Positions 26,586 to 35,415 of a DNA stretch of 64,000 nucleotides are shown piece by piece; positions within the stretch are counted from its first letter, which is position 1; every line of letters begins with the position of its first letter. The DNA comes from DATFVA01 sp963839165 (GTDB lineage Bacteria > Bacteroidota > Ignavibacteria > Ignavibacteriales > Ignavibacteriaceae): positions 186,001 to 250,000 of the forward strand of contig CAWIUG010000049.1 of the NCBI GenBank assembly GCA_963839165.1, written 5' to 3'. Made by a program: the position numbers and the translations under genes. Under the pieces are notes generated by a model. The model did no database searches. It saw only the letters and a program-made list of their open reading frames with translations, and was not told the DNA's origin.

Positions 26586-27602
26586 TTATATTATGTTGAC
26601 TTCCTCTTCGAGGACAACTTCAAACTTTTCATAGACTGAGCGTTTGATTTCTTTTGCGAAGTGAAGGATTTCTTCACCGGATGCTCCACCGTGGTTTACT
26701 ATTACCAGAGCCTGCTTGCTGTGCGTTCCGGTATTCCCCTTCCTCATTCCTTTCCATCCCGCTTTGTCAATTAACCACGCGGCAGAAAGTTTTATATTTC
26801 TGTTATCCAGCGGATATGCTTTAAGATCAGGGTATTTTTCTTTTAAAAGGTTGTATAGCTCGGGTCTTATTTCAGGATTTTTGAAGAAACTTCCTGCATT
26901 ACCTATTAAGGCCGGATCAGGCAGCTTTTCCTTCCGGATCTTAACCACAGCATCTCTCACATCGCTGATTGTAAAACTGCTTTTACCAGTCTTTTCAAGT
27001 TCGTCGCGCACATTCCCATAGCCTGTTTTAATTTCAGGATTTTTGTTGAGCATCAACTGGATTTTAGTTACCACGAACCTGTTCCTAAGCTTGTTCTTAA
27101 AGATGCTGTTGCGGTAGCCAAAATTACAGTCGCTTTTATAAAATATGGCAGGCTTAACAGTCTCAATATAAAACCCGCGAAGGCTGTGAAATGTCTCGCT
27201 TAATTCCTCACCGTACGCACCGATATTCTGAATTGGTGCAGCACCTGCGGTCCCGGGAATCAGAGCAAGGTTCTCGATACCGCCGAGATTTCTATCAACG
27301 CAGTAGTTTACCAGCTCATTCCAGTTTACTCCCGCACCGGCTTCAACAATAGCTGAATTATCATCCTGTTTTATAATTTCTATACCCGGAATTGAGTTTT
27401 TTATCACCAGTCCCTGGTAATTTTTCGTAAACAATATATTACTGCCGCCGCCAAGAATAAACTTTGAATAGGGTTTTAATGTTTCTGCCGACAAAATCTC
27501 AAACATCTCATCTTCATCTAAAGCATTAACGAATGCTCTGGCAGACGCATCTATTGAGAAAGTATTAAAAGACTTAAGCGAGAGATTTTTTGCTATTTCC
27601 AT
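26586..27602 (-). CDS. murB: UDP-N-acetylenolpyruvoylglucosamine reductase
   Basis: A 338-residue FAD enzyme of peptidoglycan precursor synthesis, converting UDP-GlcNAc-enolpyruvate to UDP-MurNAc. Recognisable parts are the N-terminal NTFSIDASA, the FAD region LGGGSNILFT, the GYRNSIFKN segment, AGSFFKNP, and the C-terminal KQALVIVNHGGASGEEI. The length (338) and the YRNS region fit type I MurB. It is 27 bases downstream of lptB and may be the last gene of the Kdo/LPS operon, tying wall and LPS synthesis. Confidence 0.95.
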   Translation of the reverse strand: MEIAKNLSLKSFNTFSIDASARAFVNALDEDEMFEILSAETLKPYSKFILGGGSNILFTKNYQGLVIKNSIPGIEIIKQDDNSAIVEAGAGVNWNELVNYCVDRNLGGIENLALIPGTAGAAPIQNIGAYGEELSETFHSLRGFYIETVKPAIFYKSDCNFGYRNSIFKNKLRNRFVVTKIQLMLNKNPEIKTGYGNVRDELEKTGKSSFTISDVRDAVVKIRKEKLPDPALIGNAGSFFKNPEIRPELYNLLKEKYPDLKAYPLDNRNIKLSAAWLIDKAGWKGMRKGNTGTHSKQALVIVNHGGASGEEILHFAKEIKRSVYEKFEVVLEEEVNII

Positions 27603-27629
27603 TAAAAAGTTAAGAGGTGAGAAAAAATA

Positions 27630-28370
27630 TTACTGGTAACGATCGAGCCGGAACTTTTCACCAAGGTAAAGCTTACGTACTTCTTCATCCTCTGCCAGCA
27701 CTTCAGCTCCTCCCGATTTAAATATTACTCCACTAATCAGGATATATGCATTATCAACGATGCTTAAAGTTTCGTGCACATTATGATCCGTAATCAGGAC
27801 ACCAATACCACGGTTTTTAAGATTAGCCACGATATTCATAATATCCTCAACAGCGATCGGGTCAATTCCGGCAAATGGTTCATCAAGAAGAATGAAACTG
27901 GGATCAGTTGCAAGTGCACGTGCTATCTCCGTTCGCCTCCTCTCACCGCCGCTGAGCTGGAATCCAATGCTTTTCCTTATGTGAGCTATACCGAGATCTT
28001 CTAGCAGTGATTCGCATTTTTCCTTCCGCTCTTTAGGGGAAAGCTTTATCATTTGCAGTATAGCCATCAGATTATCTTCAACAGAAAGTTTCCTGAAGAT
28101 CGAAGCTTCCTGAGGAAGGTAGCCGATTCCCATTCTGGCCCGTTTGTACATCGGGATTTTTGTGATTTCCATATCATCAAGGTAAACCTTACCGCTGTCG
28201 GGTTTAATCATCCCGGTGATCATATAAAAAGTAGTGGTTTTACCCGCACCGTTGGGTCCAAGGAGACCCACTATCTCGCCTTTGGAAACCTTAACCGAAG
28301 CTTTGTTCACAACAGTTCTATGTTTATAAATTTTTATAAGGTCAGCACTTCTTAAAGTTTTTTCGTCCAT
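27630..28370 (-). CDS. lptB: LPS export ABC transporter ATP-binding protein LptB
   Basis: A 246-residue ABC ATPase with Walker A GPNGAGKTTTFY, signature LSGGERRRTEIARAL, Walker B FILLDEPFAGIDP and the H-loop ITDHNVHETL. LptB powers LPS extraction from the inner membrane with LptFG. The partner genes lptC and an OstA-like gene lie directly upstream; the gap to the latter is two bases. LptF/LptG are not in this window. Confidence 0.95.
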   Translation of the reverse strand: MDEKTLRSADLIKIYKHRTVVNKASVKVSKGEIVGLLGPNGAGKTTTFYMITGMIKPDSGKVYLDDMEITKIPMYKRARMGIGYLPQEASIFRKLSVEDNLMAILQMIKLSPKERKEKCESLLEDLGIAHIRKSIGFQLSGGERRRTEIARALATDPSFILLDEPFAGIDPIAVEDIMNIVANLKNRGIGVLITDHNVHETLSIVDNAYILISGVIFKSGGAEVLAEDEEVRKLYLGEKFRLDRYQ

Positions 28371-28372
28371 AA

Positions 28373-29827
28373 TTATTGCAGTGTATCCTGTGGTGTAAAA
28401 AATCTGTCTCCGGGCTTAATCTGCTTAAGCAGTTCTTCCTTCTGTGGCCGGTTAGTTATAAGATTGAACCTGGGTAAAGCATAAGTTTTTTCTTTGCCCC
28501 TGACCATATTTTCAGGGTAATATTCACTTTTCGGAGAACCATACATCCTGACTTCCTTTACTTTTTTATGCATAAATCTTAGCGATGCGGATTCAGCAGA
28601 TGACTGTGTCAATCCGTTTGGTTCCTGTTCTTCAGTATACATATAATACACATTATAAACACTTCCTTCAACTTCCACTCTGCTTATATCTCCATTATCA
28701 AAATACATAATTAATTTATTCCCTGAAATCTGATTATACCTGTTTTGATAAATCTCATTAGGAGAAAGCACAAAGGCGTTTTTAACAACTTCAAGAGCCT
28801 GCACTTCATTATCCTTCAGAAAAATAGTGATAGAATCACCCGTCAACTGAGTTTCCTCATTCCAGAGGACAGGTTTCATATCACTTTCTTTCCTGAGGTA
28901 GGTGATAATCTTCTCATCGGACTTTTTATATACCGAATAGTCATTCAATGATGCGAATGTTTCGCGCCATATTCTGACTGAATCCTGTGCTTCGAAGCGA
29001 TTGATAGTATCCCGCCAGGATTCCATGGAGATCGATTTAATAATTAAGGTATCAAGTTTTATCTGGATGCTGTCGGTACCGGTGATCAGTGAATCAGGAA
29101 GCCGGGATCTCGTGGTGTCAATCTGTACAAGCAGTGGTTTTTTATCGATTATCGTGTGAAAATCCTGGGCATAATCTATCAGATGCTCTCCGAACATTTG
29201 AACATTGTTTTCCCTGTTTTCAATTCTTACATCGCTGTTTGCAAAAGTTACCCTCGAATCACGGAAATGCTCGAGCGTATCGGCATCAATTATGTTATCT
29301 TCCTGGATAATTTTTACGTGTCCTGCGGCTAAGGCCCTGTCTTCTTTTTTGAAATATGTAAGCTTCGCGGATGTAAGTGTGCTGGCAGTATCATATAAAG
29401 TTACATTGCTTCTGAATATGGCTTTGTCATCATTAAAGAAATACTCACCTGAATCAGCTGTAAGAATAACTTTCTTGTCATCAAGCTGAACACCCGAACC
29501 GCTTTCGGCTCTTCTTTCATCGCCATAGTAGAATCCCTGTGGAGTTTTGATCGTCATACTGTCTTGTTTAACAATCACGTCTCCAATAAGTTCTGCGTCA
29601 TTTCTTGATATATACTGAATAGCCTTATCACATGTTATAACGACATTGCCCTGCGTAAGAACAACATTACCGTAAACCTCTCTGGTGGTTTCTCCACTGA
29701 CAATTCTTCCAACGAGACTATCGCCCACAACAGTGATCATCTCTCCCTGCTCCTGCGCAAAAACATTCATTGAGAACAACAGGATTAGAAGTGCGAAACG
29801 GCATATTGTACTTAAATAGAATTTCAT
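28373..29827 (-). CDS. OstA/LptA-like LPS transport protein, 484 aa
   Basis: A signal peptide (about 1-24, MNVFAQEQ) is followed by repeating OstA-type beta-jellyroll strands (GRIVSGETTREVYGNVVLTQ, AELIGDVIVKQDSMTI, AAGHVKIIQEDNIIDA). The protein is much longer than E. coli LptA (about 185 aa), as is common in Bacteroidota where an extended OstA-like protein replaces LptA. It would form part of the periplasmic bridge for LPS. Its ATG overlaps the lptC stop by four bases and lptB follows after two. Confidence 0.85.
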   Translation of the reverse strand: MKFYLSTICRFALLILLFSMNVFAQEQGEMITVVGDSLVGRIVSGETTREVYGNVVLTQGNVVITCDKAIQYISRNDAELIGDVIVKQDSMTIKTPQGFYYGDERRAESGSGVQLDDKKVILTADSGEYFFNDDKAIFRSNVTLYDTASTLTSAKLTYFKKEDRALAAGHVKIIQEDNIIDADTLEHFRDSRVTFANSDVRIENRENNVQMFGEHLIDYAQDFHTIIDKKPLLVQIDTTRSRLPDSLITGTDSIQIKLDTLIIKSISMESWRDTINRFEAQDSVRIWRETFASLNDYSVYKKSDEKIITYLRKESDMKPVLWNEETQLTGDSITIFLKDNEVQALEVVKNAFVLSPNEIYQNRYNQISGNKLIMYFDNGDISRVEVEGSVYNVYYMYTEEQEPNGLTQSSAESASLRFMHKKVKEVRMYGSPKSEYYPENMVRGKEKTYALPRFNLITNRPQKEELLKQIKPGDRFFTPQDTLQ

Positions 29828-30369
29828 TTCAGACTGTCCGCCCTTGCTGAATAGGTAATATTATAGATAACATAGTTTGTCAGGCTTTGATTCGATTCAA
29901 ATCCGAAACCCTGTATGGTTTCTTTGTCGGTCAGAATAGTTACAAATTTATCTGAGACAATTTTAGCATCCTTGTTTCGCCACATAAGCTCTTCAGTCTT
30001 TACCGTAACACCACTGTCGCTCACGGCAACCACGCTGTCCATAGCATATAGATTCTTTGTAGCATCATCCACCCTTCCCCTCTTCGAGGTAAGGGTTGTT
30101 GTTTTAAGTTCATCGGGATTATAAAAGTCTACCTGCACACCGCTGTCGAGTAAAGTTTCCCTGCTCTCCTCAAACATCCTTAAGTGTCCAGCATAAAGTA
30201 TCGCGGTTGTTTTGCCTGAATCTGAAAATATAACCTTGGCATCCCAGCTTTCCTGGGCCGGGATTTCAGTTTCCTTCAGATCAGGATCAATCTTCGGCTT
30301 CACCTTCGTCTCACCGCATCCGACGTAAAGGAATATTGAGACTGCAGCCAGAATAAATAAATATCTCAT
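29824..30369 (-). CDS. lptC: LptC-family LPS export protein, predicted lipoprotein
   Basis: A 181-residue protein whose N-terminus carries a lipobox (SIFLYVGC, Cys18) rather than the plain helix of E. coli LptC. The body has the LptC beta-jellyroll pattern (VIFSDSGKTTAILYAGHLRM, SGVTVKTEELMWRNKDAKIV, IQGFGFESNQSL). It accepts LPS from LptBFG and passes it to LptA. It overlaps kdsD and the OstA-like gene by four bases each. Confidence 0.88.
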   Translation of the reverse strand: MRYLFILAAVSIFLYVGCGETKVKPKIDPDLKETEIPAQESWDAKVIFSDSGKTTAILYAGHLRMFEESRETLLDSGVQVDFYNPDELKTTTLTSKRGRVDDATKNLYAMDSVVAVSDSGVTVKTEELMWRNKDAKIVSDKFVTILTDKETIQGFGFESNQSLTNYVIYNITYSARADSLK

Positions 30370-31343
30370 CGCTGCTGAAGTCCCAGGTTAATAAGATCGT
30401 GAAGGTGAAGGATACCGGCCGGTTTACTATCATCATCAACAATTACCAATGTGGTGATCTTAAAATTCTCCATCTGCTGCAGGGCAAATGATGCGAGATA
30501 AAATCCTTTTGTCACCTTGGGATCTTTTGTCATTATATCTTTGGCTGCCAGATTTTTAATTTCAAGTGTTCTCTCAAGGAGTCTCCTCAGGTCGCCGTCA
30601 GTAATGATTCCTGTAAGGATACCATCTTCATCAACCACACAGGTTGTACCAAGTCTTTTTGAAGTTATTTCAAGAATCACATCCTTGATCGATGCATCCT
30701 CAAGCACAGAAGGGATCTTATCTCCCTTTATCATAATTTCCTTAATCTGAAGAGAGAGCCGTTTGCCAAGACTTCCTCCCGGATGAAGGAAAGCGAAATC
30801 CTCGGCCGTAAAATTTCTCTTTTCAAGAAGTGCAACAGAAAGTGCGTCGCCCATTACGAGCGTTGCTGTAGTTGAAGATGTTGGAGCAAGATCATGGGGA
30901 CAGGCTTCCTCCTTCACTCCAATATTAAGGTAGATATCGCACTCTTCTGCAAGACGTGAATCGGGTAAGCCGCACATTGCAATCAGCGTAACTTTAAGCC
31001 GTTTTAGCATAGGAATCAGATTTGAGATCTCCTCGGTGTTTCCGCTTTTGCTGATGAGAATAACGACATCTTCCCGCCTGACCATTCCAAGATCGCCGTG
31101 AAGTGCATCTGTAGGGTGAAGGTATATCGAAGCTGTTCCGGTTGAGTTTAGAGTTGCAACAATTTTGCGGGCTATGAGTCCCGACTTTCCCATGCCAGTA
31201 AGCACAACCCGGCCTTTACATTCATATATTGTGTTTACAGCTTTAACGAAACCTTCATCGATGCTTTTTTCAAGATCGGCTATAGCTGCAGCCTCGACCC
31301 TGACAACCTCTTTTCCTTTATTTATTATTTCCTGTGAATTCAA
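30366..31343 (-). CDS. kdsD: Arabinose-5-phosphate isomerase (KdsD/KpsF/GutQ)
   Basis: A 325-residue protein with an N-terminal SIS domain (TGMGKSGLIARKIVATL, LHPTDALHGDLGMV) and a C-terminal CBS pair (IMIKGDKIPSVLEDA to the end). It makes arabinose 5-phosphate from ribulose 5-phosphate, the substrate of KdsA encoded in the same operon. It overlaps its neighbours by four bases at both ends. Confidence 0.95.
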   Translation of the reverse strand: MNSQEIINKGKEVVRVEAAAIADLEKSIDEGFVKAVNTIYECKGRVVLTGMGKSGLIARKIVATLNSTGTASIYLHPTDALHGDLGMVRREDVVILISKSGNTEEISNLIPMLKRLKVTLIAMCGLPDSRLAEECDIYLNIGVKEEACPHDLAPTSSTTATLVMGDALSVALLEKRNFTAEDFAFLHPGGSLGKRLSLQIKEIMIKGDKIPSVLEDASIKDVILEITSKRLGTTCVVDEDGILTGIITDGDLRRLLERTLEIKNLAAKDIMTKDPKVTKGFYLASFALQQMENFKITTLVIVDDDSKPAGILHLHDLINLGLQQR

Positions 31344-32101
31344 TTTTTATCCTTCCTGAACAGGTACTTGATTCTTTTTTTGGTTTGTTTCTGCTGAGGC
31401 GATTGAAGGTATTTTGAGAAGTCATTAGAAAATCTTCTCAAATATTTATTGTATAGAACAAAGGCATTCAAAAGCTCATAGTCGGGAAATTCATCCAGCT
31501 TCTCAAATATCAGCTTAGGATTTAAGGCCCGCTTCGGATCCTTAGTTCTCTTAAATCGCATCAGCTCGTTATAGTAATTTGTAAGAGGAATGAGATGGTT
31601 AACCCCGCTCTTGCTTTCGTGAAGCCATATCTTTTTATGCGCGGGGGCAAAAGCGAGTATGTATTCTCCGGGACTTATTACCGTTTCTCTTACAGGCGAA
31701 TTATCGTGAGGCGCTTTATCACCAGGATTCCACACGGAATAGTTCCAACTTTCCTGCTCCTCAATTTTGATTGGGATTTCATCAGAGTTTTTCAAAGTCA
31801 CGTCGAATTCTATTTCATCATCAATTTCTTCATTGATGAGGATGTCAATCTCATCACCGGGAATTTCTATCGTTCCGGCAGCAAAAACAGGAGTAGATGA
31901 GAATGACAGATCAGGTAAGGTACCCTTTTTCCCAAGCATATAATTATTTCCTTTAAACCTCCCATAGCCGGTTACCAACAGCTTATCAATTTTTTCACGA
32001 TACAGATTATACCCTGGTTTATTTTCAGGTAAAACAGAAAAAAGAAGGTATCTCTCCTGTGCTGTCAATTCTCTGGGAAACTGTTTTGTAACTGAATTCA
32101 A
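31340..32101 (-). CDS. Uncharacterised protein in the Kdo/LPS operon, 253 aa
   Basis: No family recognised. The protein is soluble with no signal peptide, an acidic middle (about 80-110, EIDILINEEIDDEIEFDV) that could form a beta sandwich, and a basic C-terminus (KKRIKYLFRKDKN). Four-base overlaps with kdsA upstream and kdsD downstream show strict translational coupling, so a role in Kdo or lipid A-core metabolism is likely, though nothing in the sequence names a reaction. No catalytic motif is evident. Confidence 0.65.
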   Translation of the reverse strand: MNSVTKQFPRELTAQERYLLFSVLPENKPGYNLYREKIDKLLVTGYGRFKGNNYMLGKKGTLPDLSFSSTPVFAAGTIEIPGDEIDILINEEIDDEIEFDVTLKNSDEIPIKIEEQESWNYSVWNPGDKAPHDNSPVRETVISPGEYILAFAPAHKKIWLHESKSGVNHLIPLTNYYNELMRFKRTKDPKRALNPKLIFEKLDEFPDYELLNAFVLYNKYLRRFSNDFSKYLQSPQQKQTKKRIKYLFRKDKN

Positions 32102-32913
32102 TCTAAACCTTTGGATATTGAATCAATCTTTTTTATCTCCTCCAGGAGAGATTTCAGCTCACTTAAGGGGAATTGGCTGGAGGCATCGCTCAGCGCTTTT
32201 TCCGGTTCTGGATGCACTTCAAGGAATAGAGCATCAATACCTACTGCTGCTGCGGCTTTCGCAAGGTATTTTATATATCGAGGCTCTCCTCCGCTGGTAT
32301 CACCTTTTGAGGGAAGCTGAACAGAGTGTGTGGCATCCATTACAACGGGATAACCCAGCTCACGCATTATAATAAGTGAACGCATATCAACTACAAGATT
32401 GTGGTAACCGAAGGTAGTGCCTCTTTCGGTGAGCATGATTTTTTTATTACCTGTTGAAAGCACTTTCTCCGCGGCGTGCTTCATATCTTCAGGAGCAAGG
32501 AACTGTCCTTTTTTAATATTAATGACCTTCCCCGTTTCACCTGCCGCGATAAGCAGATCTGTCTGTCTGCATAAAAAGGCCGGTATCTGAAGTATGTCGG
32601 CATAAGCAGCTGCTGTTTCAGCCTCAGATGGAAGATGGATATCTGTAAGAACCGGCACTCCGAATTCTTTCCTGATACCACCCAGTATTTCAAGAGCCTC
32701 CTTATCACCAATTCCGATAAAGGAGGAAGCGCTGGTCCTGTTGGCTTTTTTATAGCTTGCTTTGAAAATAAATGGAATATCCAGAGAAGATGTTATCGAT
32801 TTAATTTCTTCGGCTGTTTCAAATACCAGTTTTTCGCTCTCAACCACACAAGGCCCGGCTATTAGCACAAAAGGATTATTTCCGCCTGTTTTTATTTTGC
32901 CTACTTCAACCAT
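32098..32913 (-). CDS. kdsA: 3-deoxy-8-phosphooctulonate synthase
   Basis: From the ATG at 32911-32913 the protein has 271 residues, the usual KdsA length; a start at 33054 would add 47 residues of unrelated sequence. Landmarks are FVLIAGPCVVESE near the N-terminus, FKASYKKANRTS, LTERGTTFGYHNLVVDMRSL and VMDATHSVQLPS. It condenses phosphoenolpyruvate with arabinose 5-phosphate to Kdo 8-phosphate. It heads the operon kdsA-unknown-kdsD-lptC-OstA-lptB-murB. Confidence 0.95.
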   Translation of the reverse strand: MVEVGKIKTGGNNPFVLIAGPCVVESEKLVFETAEEIKSITSSLDIPFIFKASYKKANRTSASSFIGIGDKEALEILGGIRKEFGVPVLTDIHLPSEAETAAAYADILQIPAFLCRQTDLLIAAGETGKVINIKKGQFLAPEDMKHAAEKVLSTGNKKIMLTERGTTFGYHNLVVDMRSLIIMRELGYPVVMDATHSVQLPSKGDTSGGEPRYIKYLAKAAAAVGIDALFLEVHPEPEKALSDASSQFPLSELKSLLEEIKKIDSISKGLD

Positions 32914-33083
32914 AAGTAATATCTGCTTTTTAATATAAATCAAATATAAAAAAAAGCCTTTACTTAATGAATTGGAGGAGGTTGCGGGGTTGAAATCCTT
33001 ATAAGAATTATTAAACTTTATATTTCTATTTGAGCAGGATTTGGAACCAGGCATATTATTTAGAAGAGTGAAAGGAGCTGAAA

Positions 33084-34088
33084 TTGAACATTACTGATAA
33101 AATGAGAGCAATGGTGCTGGAAAAAAAGGGAGAACGTTTGAAGGAGAAACAAGTTCCTGTTCCCGAAATAAAGGACAACCAGGTTTTGATTCGGGTCAAA
33201 GCATGCGGCGTCTGCCACACGGATCTTCATATTGTTGACCAGGAGTTAACCAATCCAAAATTACCTCTTATACCCGGACATGAGATTGTAGGTCACATTG
33301 TAAAAACCGGGAGTAATGTTAAAAAATTTAAGGCGGGAGAAAGGGTTGGAGTCCCATGGCTGGGTTATACTTGCGGACATTGTAAATACTGCAGACGCGG
33401 TCAGGAAAATCTTTGTATAAACGCTGAGTTTACGGGCTACACAATGGATGGAGGTTATGCAGAGTATACCGCGGCGTATGAGAATTATACTTTCCATATT
33501 CCGGAAGGATATGACGATGCGGAAGCAGCACCACTCTTATGTGCCGGCTTGATAGGATATAGAACTTACCGAATGGCCGGTGAGATATTTGAGAACCTCG
33601 GTATTTATGGTTTCGGTGCTGCGGCACATATAATAGCCCAGATTGCGGTTCATCAGGGAAAGAAGGTTTACGCATTCACCCGTCCCGGAGATACAAAAGC
33701 ACAGGAATTTGCGAAAAAGCTTGGGGCGGTTTGGGCCGGGGATTCAACCCAGTCACCCCCGGTAAAACTTGACGCCGCTCTGATTTTTGCCCCGATCGGT
33801 TCTCTTATTCCTGCCGCGCTTAGGGCTTCCGATAAAGGAGCCTCGATAGTCAGCGGCGGTATCCATATGAGTGACATTCCCTCATTTCCATATAATATTT
33901 TGTGGGAGGAAAGGATGATTCGCTCGGTAGCCAACCTGGAGAGAAAGGACGGAGAAGAGCTTCTGAAGCTGGCCCCCGAGCTTCATATAAAGACAGAGAT
34001 AACCAGGCTTCCACTGAATCAGGCAAATGAAGCTCTCGATAAGCTGCGCGAGGGTAATATTGATGGCGCCTTCGTGCTGACTAACTAA
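33084..34088 (+). CDS. Zinc-dependent alcohol dehydrogenase family protein
   Basis: A 334-residue MDR protein. The TTG start lies seven bases after the AAAGGAG site at 33071-33077. Catalytic zinc ligands appear in CGVCHTDLH and GHEIVGHI; the structural zinc set is CGHCKYCRRGQENLC. The Rossmann region reads YGFGAAAHIIAQIAVHQG, a slight departure from GxGxxG. It oxidises or reduces alcohols/aldehydes with NAD(P)(H). It stands alone, divergent from kdsA. Confidence 0.88.
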   Translation: MNITDKMRAMVLEKKGERLKEKQVPVPEIKDNQVLIRVKACGVCHTDLHIVDQELTNPKLPLIPGHEIVGHIVKTGSNVKKFKAGERVGVPWLGYTCGHCKYCRRGQENLCINAEFTGYTMDGGYAEYTAAYENYTFHIPEGYDDAEAAPLLCAGLIGYRTYRMAGEIFENLGIYGFGAAAHIIAQIAVHQGKKVYAFTRPGDTKAQEFAKKLGAVWAGDSTQSPPVKLDAALIFAPIGSLIPAALRASDKGASIVSGGIHMSDIPSFPYNILWEERMIRSVANLERKDGEELLKLAPELHIKTEITRLPLNQANEALDKLREGNIDGAFVLTN

Positions 34089-34179
34089 TCGTCACACGTC
34101 ACAACATGTCCGACTTCACAGGTGGGATCAAAATCCTCTCATATTTTCAGTCTGAAAACAAAAAAAATATGGAGGTGTT

Positions 34180-34755
34180 ATGAGAAAGTTCAGATATATC
34201 TATTTACTATTTATCTTCAGCGTCTTAATTCCGTTAACTACAGGACTTGCACAGCAGGGATCATCAACATCAAGTCAGCAGGATATACAGGACAGGCTGA
34301 ACTCATTGGCAAATGCTATTGTTAACAGCGATTACGCGACCGTGGAAGATTTCTACGCAGATGATGCAATCTCAATGCCCAATTATGGCAAGATGCTCAA
34401 AGGTAAAGATGCTATTCACAGAGACAACCTTGATTTCACAAAATCGGGTATGAAAATTACTTCTTTGGATATGAAGGTTACAGACTTACTGAATCCAAAA
34501 GGAGACATGGTGGATGCAATCGGCAACTACACTATCTCTTTAACAAGACAGAATGGAAAAGATATCAACGACCAGGGAAACTTTCTTACAGTTCTTGAGA
34601 AAAAGGACGGTAAGTGGAAAATAAAAGCCGAAATATGGAATACCAACCGGAATCCTATGATGAATAATAAGCAGGAAGGAGATATGGATAATATGGATCA
34701 TATGAAGCAGGGAAACAATATGCCGGGTGGAGAAAAGGATACTACAAAATATTAG
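34180..34755 (+). CDS. Exported SnoaL/DUF4440-like protein, 191 aa
   Basis: A signal peptide (about 1-25, ending TGLAQQG) precedes an NTF2-like fold of the DUF4440 type (ANAIVNSDYATVEDFYADDA, GKDAIHRDNLDFTKSG, LEKKDGKWKIKAEIWN). The C-terminal 25 residues are rich in Met, Asn, Asp and His (DNMDHMKQGNNMPGG), which may bind metal. Function is unknown. A GGAGG site stands at 34171-34175. A bidirectional terminator hairpin follows the gene. Confidence 0.7.
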   Translation: MRKFRYIYLLFIFSVLIPLTTGLAQQGSSTSSQQDIQDRLNSLANAIVNSDYATVEDFYADDAISMPNYGKMLKGKDAIHRDNLDFTKSGMKITSLDMKVTDLLNPKGDMVDAIGNYTISLTRQNGKDINDQGNFLTVLEKKDGKWKIKAEIWNTNRNPMMNNKQEGDMDNMDHMKQGNNMPGGEKDTTKY

Positions 34756-34775
34756 TCGGGAAACGCAGCTTCAAA

Positions 34776-34822
34776 TTTTAACAGGGAGTCTGGTAGCTTT
34801 TGTTATCAGACTCTGTTAAAAA
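34776..34822. terminator. Bidirectional hairpin terminator between convergent genes
   Basis: TTTTAACAG-GGAGTCTG (34776-34792) pairs with CAGACTC-TGTTAAAA (34807-34822) with small bulges, giving A/T runs on both sides. It serves the SnoaL-like gene and the HTH gene, overlapping the last codons of the latter. Confidence 0.8.
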
Positions 34823-35028
34823 TTCAGCTTTGTCTGGGATGTTTTGTCTGTTTTCTTCTTTGATTCTTTATGCTGCTTAAGGAAATCTCCGAAATCTTCT
34901 TTGGCTATTATATAAATTTTTCCAACCTGCTGTGCTTTAAGGTTTCCGGATCTGATATGATATAATACCCCCGAATGAGAAATATCAAGGAGTTTTGCTA
35001 CCTCTTCTACACTGAAAAATTCTCTCAT
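34816..35028 (-). CDS. Small MerR/excisionase-type HTH DNA-binding protein, 70 aa
   Basis: The N-terminal half (REFFSVEEVAKLLDISHSGV then LYHIRSGNLKAQQVGKIYII) is an excisionase-family winged HTH. The C-terminal 20 residues are basic. Such small proteins act as regulators or recombination directionality factors; no recombinase is nearby, so a simple regulator is more likely. Its own terminator overlaps its 3' end. Confidence 0.8.
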   Translation of the reverse strand: MREFFSVEEVAKLLDISHSGVLYHIRSGNLKAQQVGKIYIIAKEDFGDFLKQHKESKKKTDKTSQTKLNF

Positions 35029-35113
35029 ATACGGCCTGATGCTAATGAAAGATAAGCTTCAATAATCTTTCAAAAATACCCAGAACAAAGGTTAGATTCA
35101 ATTTAAGGTTGGC

Positions 35114-35380
35114 TCAGTCCTGCTGATGAAGAACATCCTGTTTCGACGGATCAAAATTTGTAAGCATTACTACTCGTGTTTTTTCTCTGAAAAGAGTGGG
35201 AACCGATAGCTTTGCATTTGCATGATCTTCAGCGTCAATCATAGCATAAGCCGTATGATCATTATCTCTGCAGCCCCACTCAAAATGAGTAAGAAATCCG
35301 GCATTATATTCCCTGAACTGTTTTACTGCCTTTCTGCAGTCCTCAGCTGTATGAGAGGAAATAACAATATACCTTTTCAT
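35114..35380 (-). CDS. Hypothetical protein, 88 aa
   Basis: A small soluble protein, family not recognised. It alternates strand and helix (KRYIVISSHTAEDCRKAVKQ, HTAYAMIDAEDHANAKL, KTRVVMLTNFDP) in a ferredoxin-like layout reminiscent of dimeric alpha-beta barrel proteins such as DUF3303/DUF4242. It lies 35 bases downstream of the response-regulator/reductase fusion and may belong to the same transcript. Confidence 0.6.
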   Translation of the reverse strand: MKRYIVISSHTAEDCRKAVKQFREYNAGFLTHFEWGCRDNDHTAYAMIDAEDHANAKLSVPTLFREKTRVVMLTNFDPSKQDVLHQQD

Positions 35381-35415
35381 ATATGTCTCCGAAATTTAAT
35401 TTATAAAAATCTCAC

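Noticed and set aside
32914..33054. N-terminal extension of kdsA by 47 residues
   Set aside because: KdsA is normally about 270-280 residues and the extra text has no family resemblance and no ribosome binding site.
34816..35028. Excisionase-like gene as evidence of an integrated element
   Set aside because: No integrase, attachment-site duplication or phage gene is seen around it; small MerR-like regulators are common.
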